Positions 15,444-15,600 of a stretch of DNA of 15,600 nt are shown here, piece after piece. Source of the DNA: a bacterium (GTDB lineage: Bacteria; ARS69); contig JALGZR010000090.1 of NCBI GenBank assembly GCA_025774805.1, forward strand, positions 1 to 15,600. Reading direction: 5' to 3'. The translations under genes were made by a program, and so were the position numbers. The notes beneath the pieces were generated by a model, which saw nothing but the letters and a program-made list of their open reading frames with translations, was not told the DNA's origin and made no database searches. Within the stretch, counting starts at the first letter, position 1. Every line of letters begins with the position of its first letter.

Positions 15444-15600
15444 TCCACCGTTTTCGTCACCGGGCCCGACGCGGCGCCGGCGGACGCCGTGGAGGAGCGC
15501 GCGCGGGGGGCCGCAAGGGGCCGGGAGAGAGCGCGGGAGGCTAGCCTGCATATTTCCACCGGCCTCTGCTGCGGCAGCGGCTCACCGCGCCTGGTGAGAT
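15444..15600. other. Non-coding edge region with a small inverted repeat
   Basis: I see no gene with a credible start, ribosome site or protein pattern here. The tract from about 15473 to 15540 is extremely GC-rich. CTCACC (15581-15586) and GGTGAG (15593-15598) form a 6-bp inverted repeat with a 6-base loop right at the window end, preceded by the AT-richer CATATTT (15549-15555). This could be a hairpin, an operator or the edge of another element; the window stops too soon to tell. Confidence 0.35.

Overview
The window is GC-rich throughout (roughly two-thirds G+C by eye) and is gene-dense. It carries the terminal part of an aerobic respiratory chain built from alternative complex III (ACIII, the cytochrome bc1 replacement) and an A2-type caa3 cytochrome c oxidase. 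A convergent operon carries System II (Ccs) cytochrome c maturation genes. This combination occurs in Gram-negative, high-GC lineages such as Gemmatimonadota, Acidobacteriota, Myxococcota, Planctomycetota and several candidate phyla. I cannot assign a phylum from the sequence alone.

Layout, plus strand, positions 3-11024, one probable operon. The 3' end of actB (iron-sulfur domain; its 5' end and presumably actA lie upstream) is followed by actC, actD, actE and actF. Next come a small single-helix membrane protein, a SCO-type copper chaperone, coxB (CuA plus a fused cytochrome c domain), coxA, a possible 18-codon ORF, coxC with a long low-complexity loop, and coxD fused to two tandem cytochrome c domains. 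Gaps between genes are short and several genes overlap by ATGA or GTGA, so one long transcript is likely.

Layout, minus strand, positions 15253 to 11079. A TPR membrane protein, a small unrecognised lipoprotein, resB and ccsA form a second compact operon that converges on the first across a 54-bp gap. Positions 15254-15600 hold no convincing gene. They contain a short direct-repeat patch, an AT-rich island that may be the promoter of this operon, and a small inverted repeat at the window edge.

How the genes work together: ActC (and possibly ActF) should oxidise menaquinol or ubiquinol. Electrons should pass through the ActB clusters and the ActA/ActE hemes to the heme domains attached to CoxB and CoxD, then to CuA in CoxB and on to heme a and heme a3-CuB in CoxA. 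SCO would deliver copper to CuA, and ResB/CcsA would attach the many covalent hemes. Most of this is a known type of cluster. The less ordinary parts are the CoxD-diheme fusion, the coupled 18-codon ORF between coxA and coxC, and the two uncharacterised proteins beside resB/ccsA.
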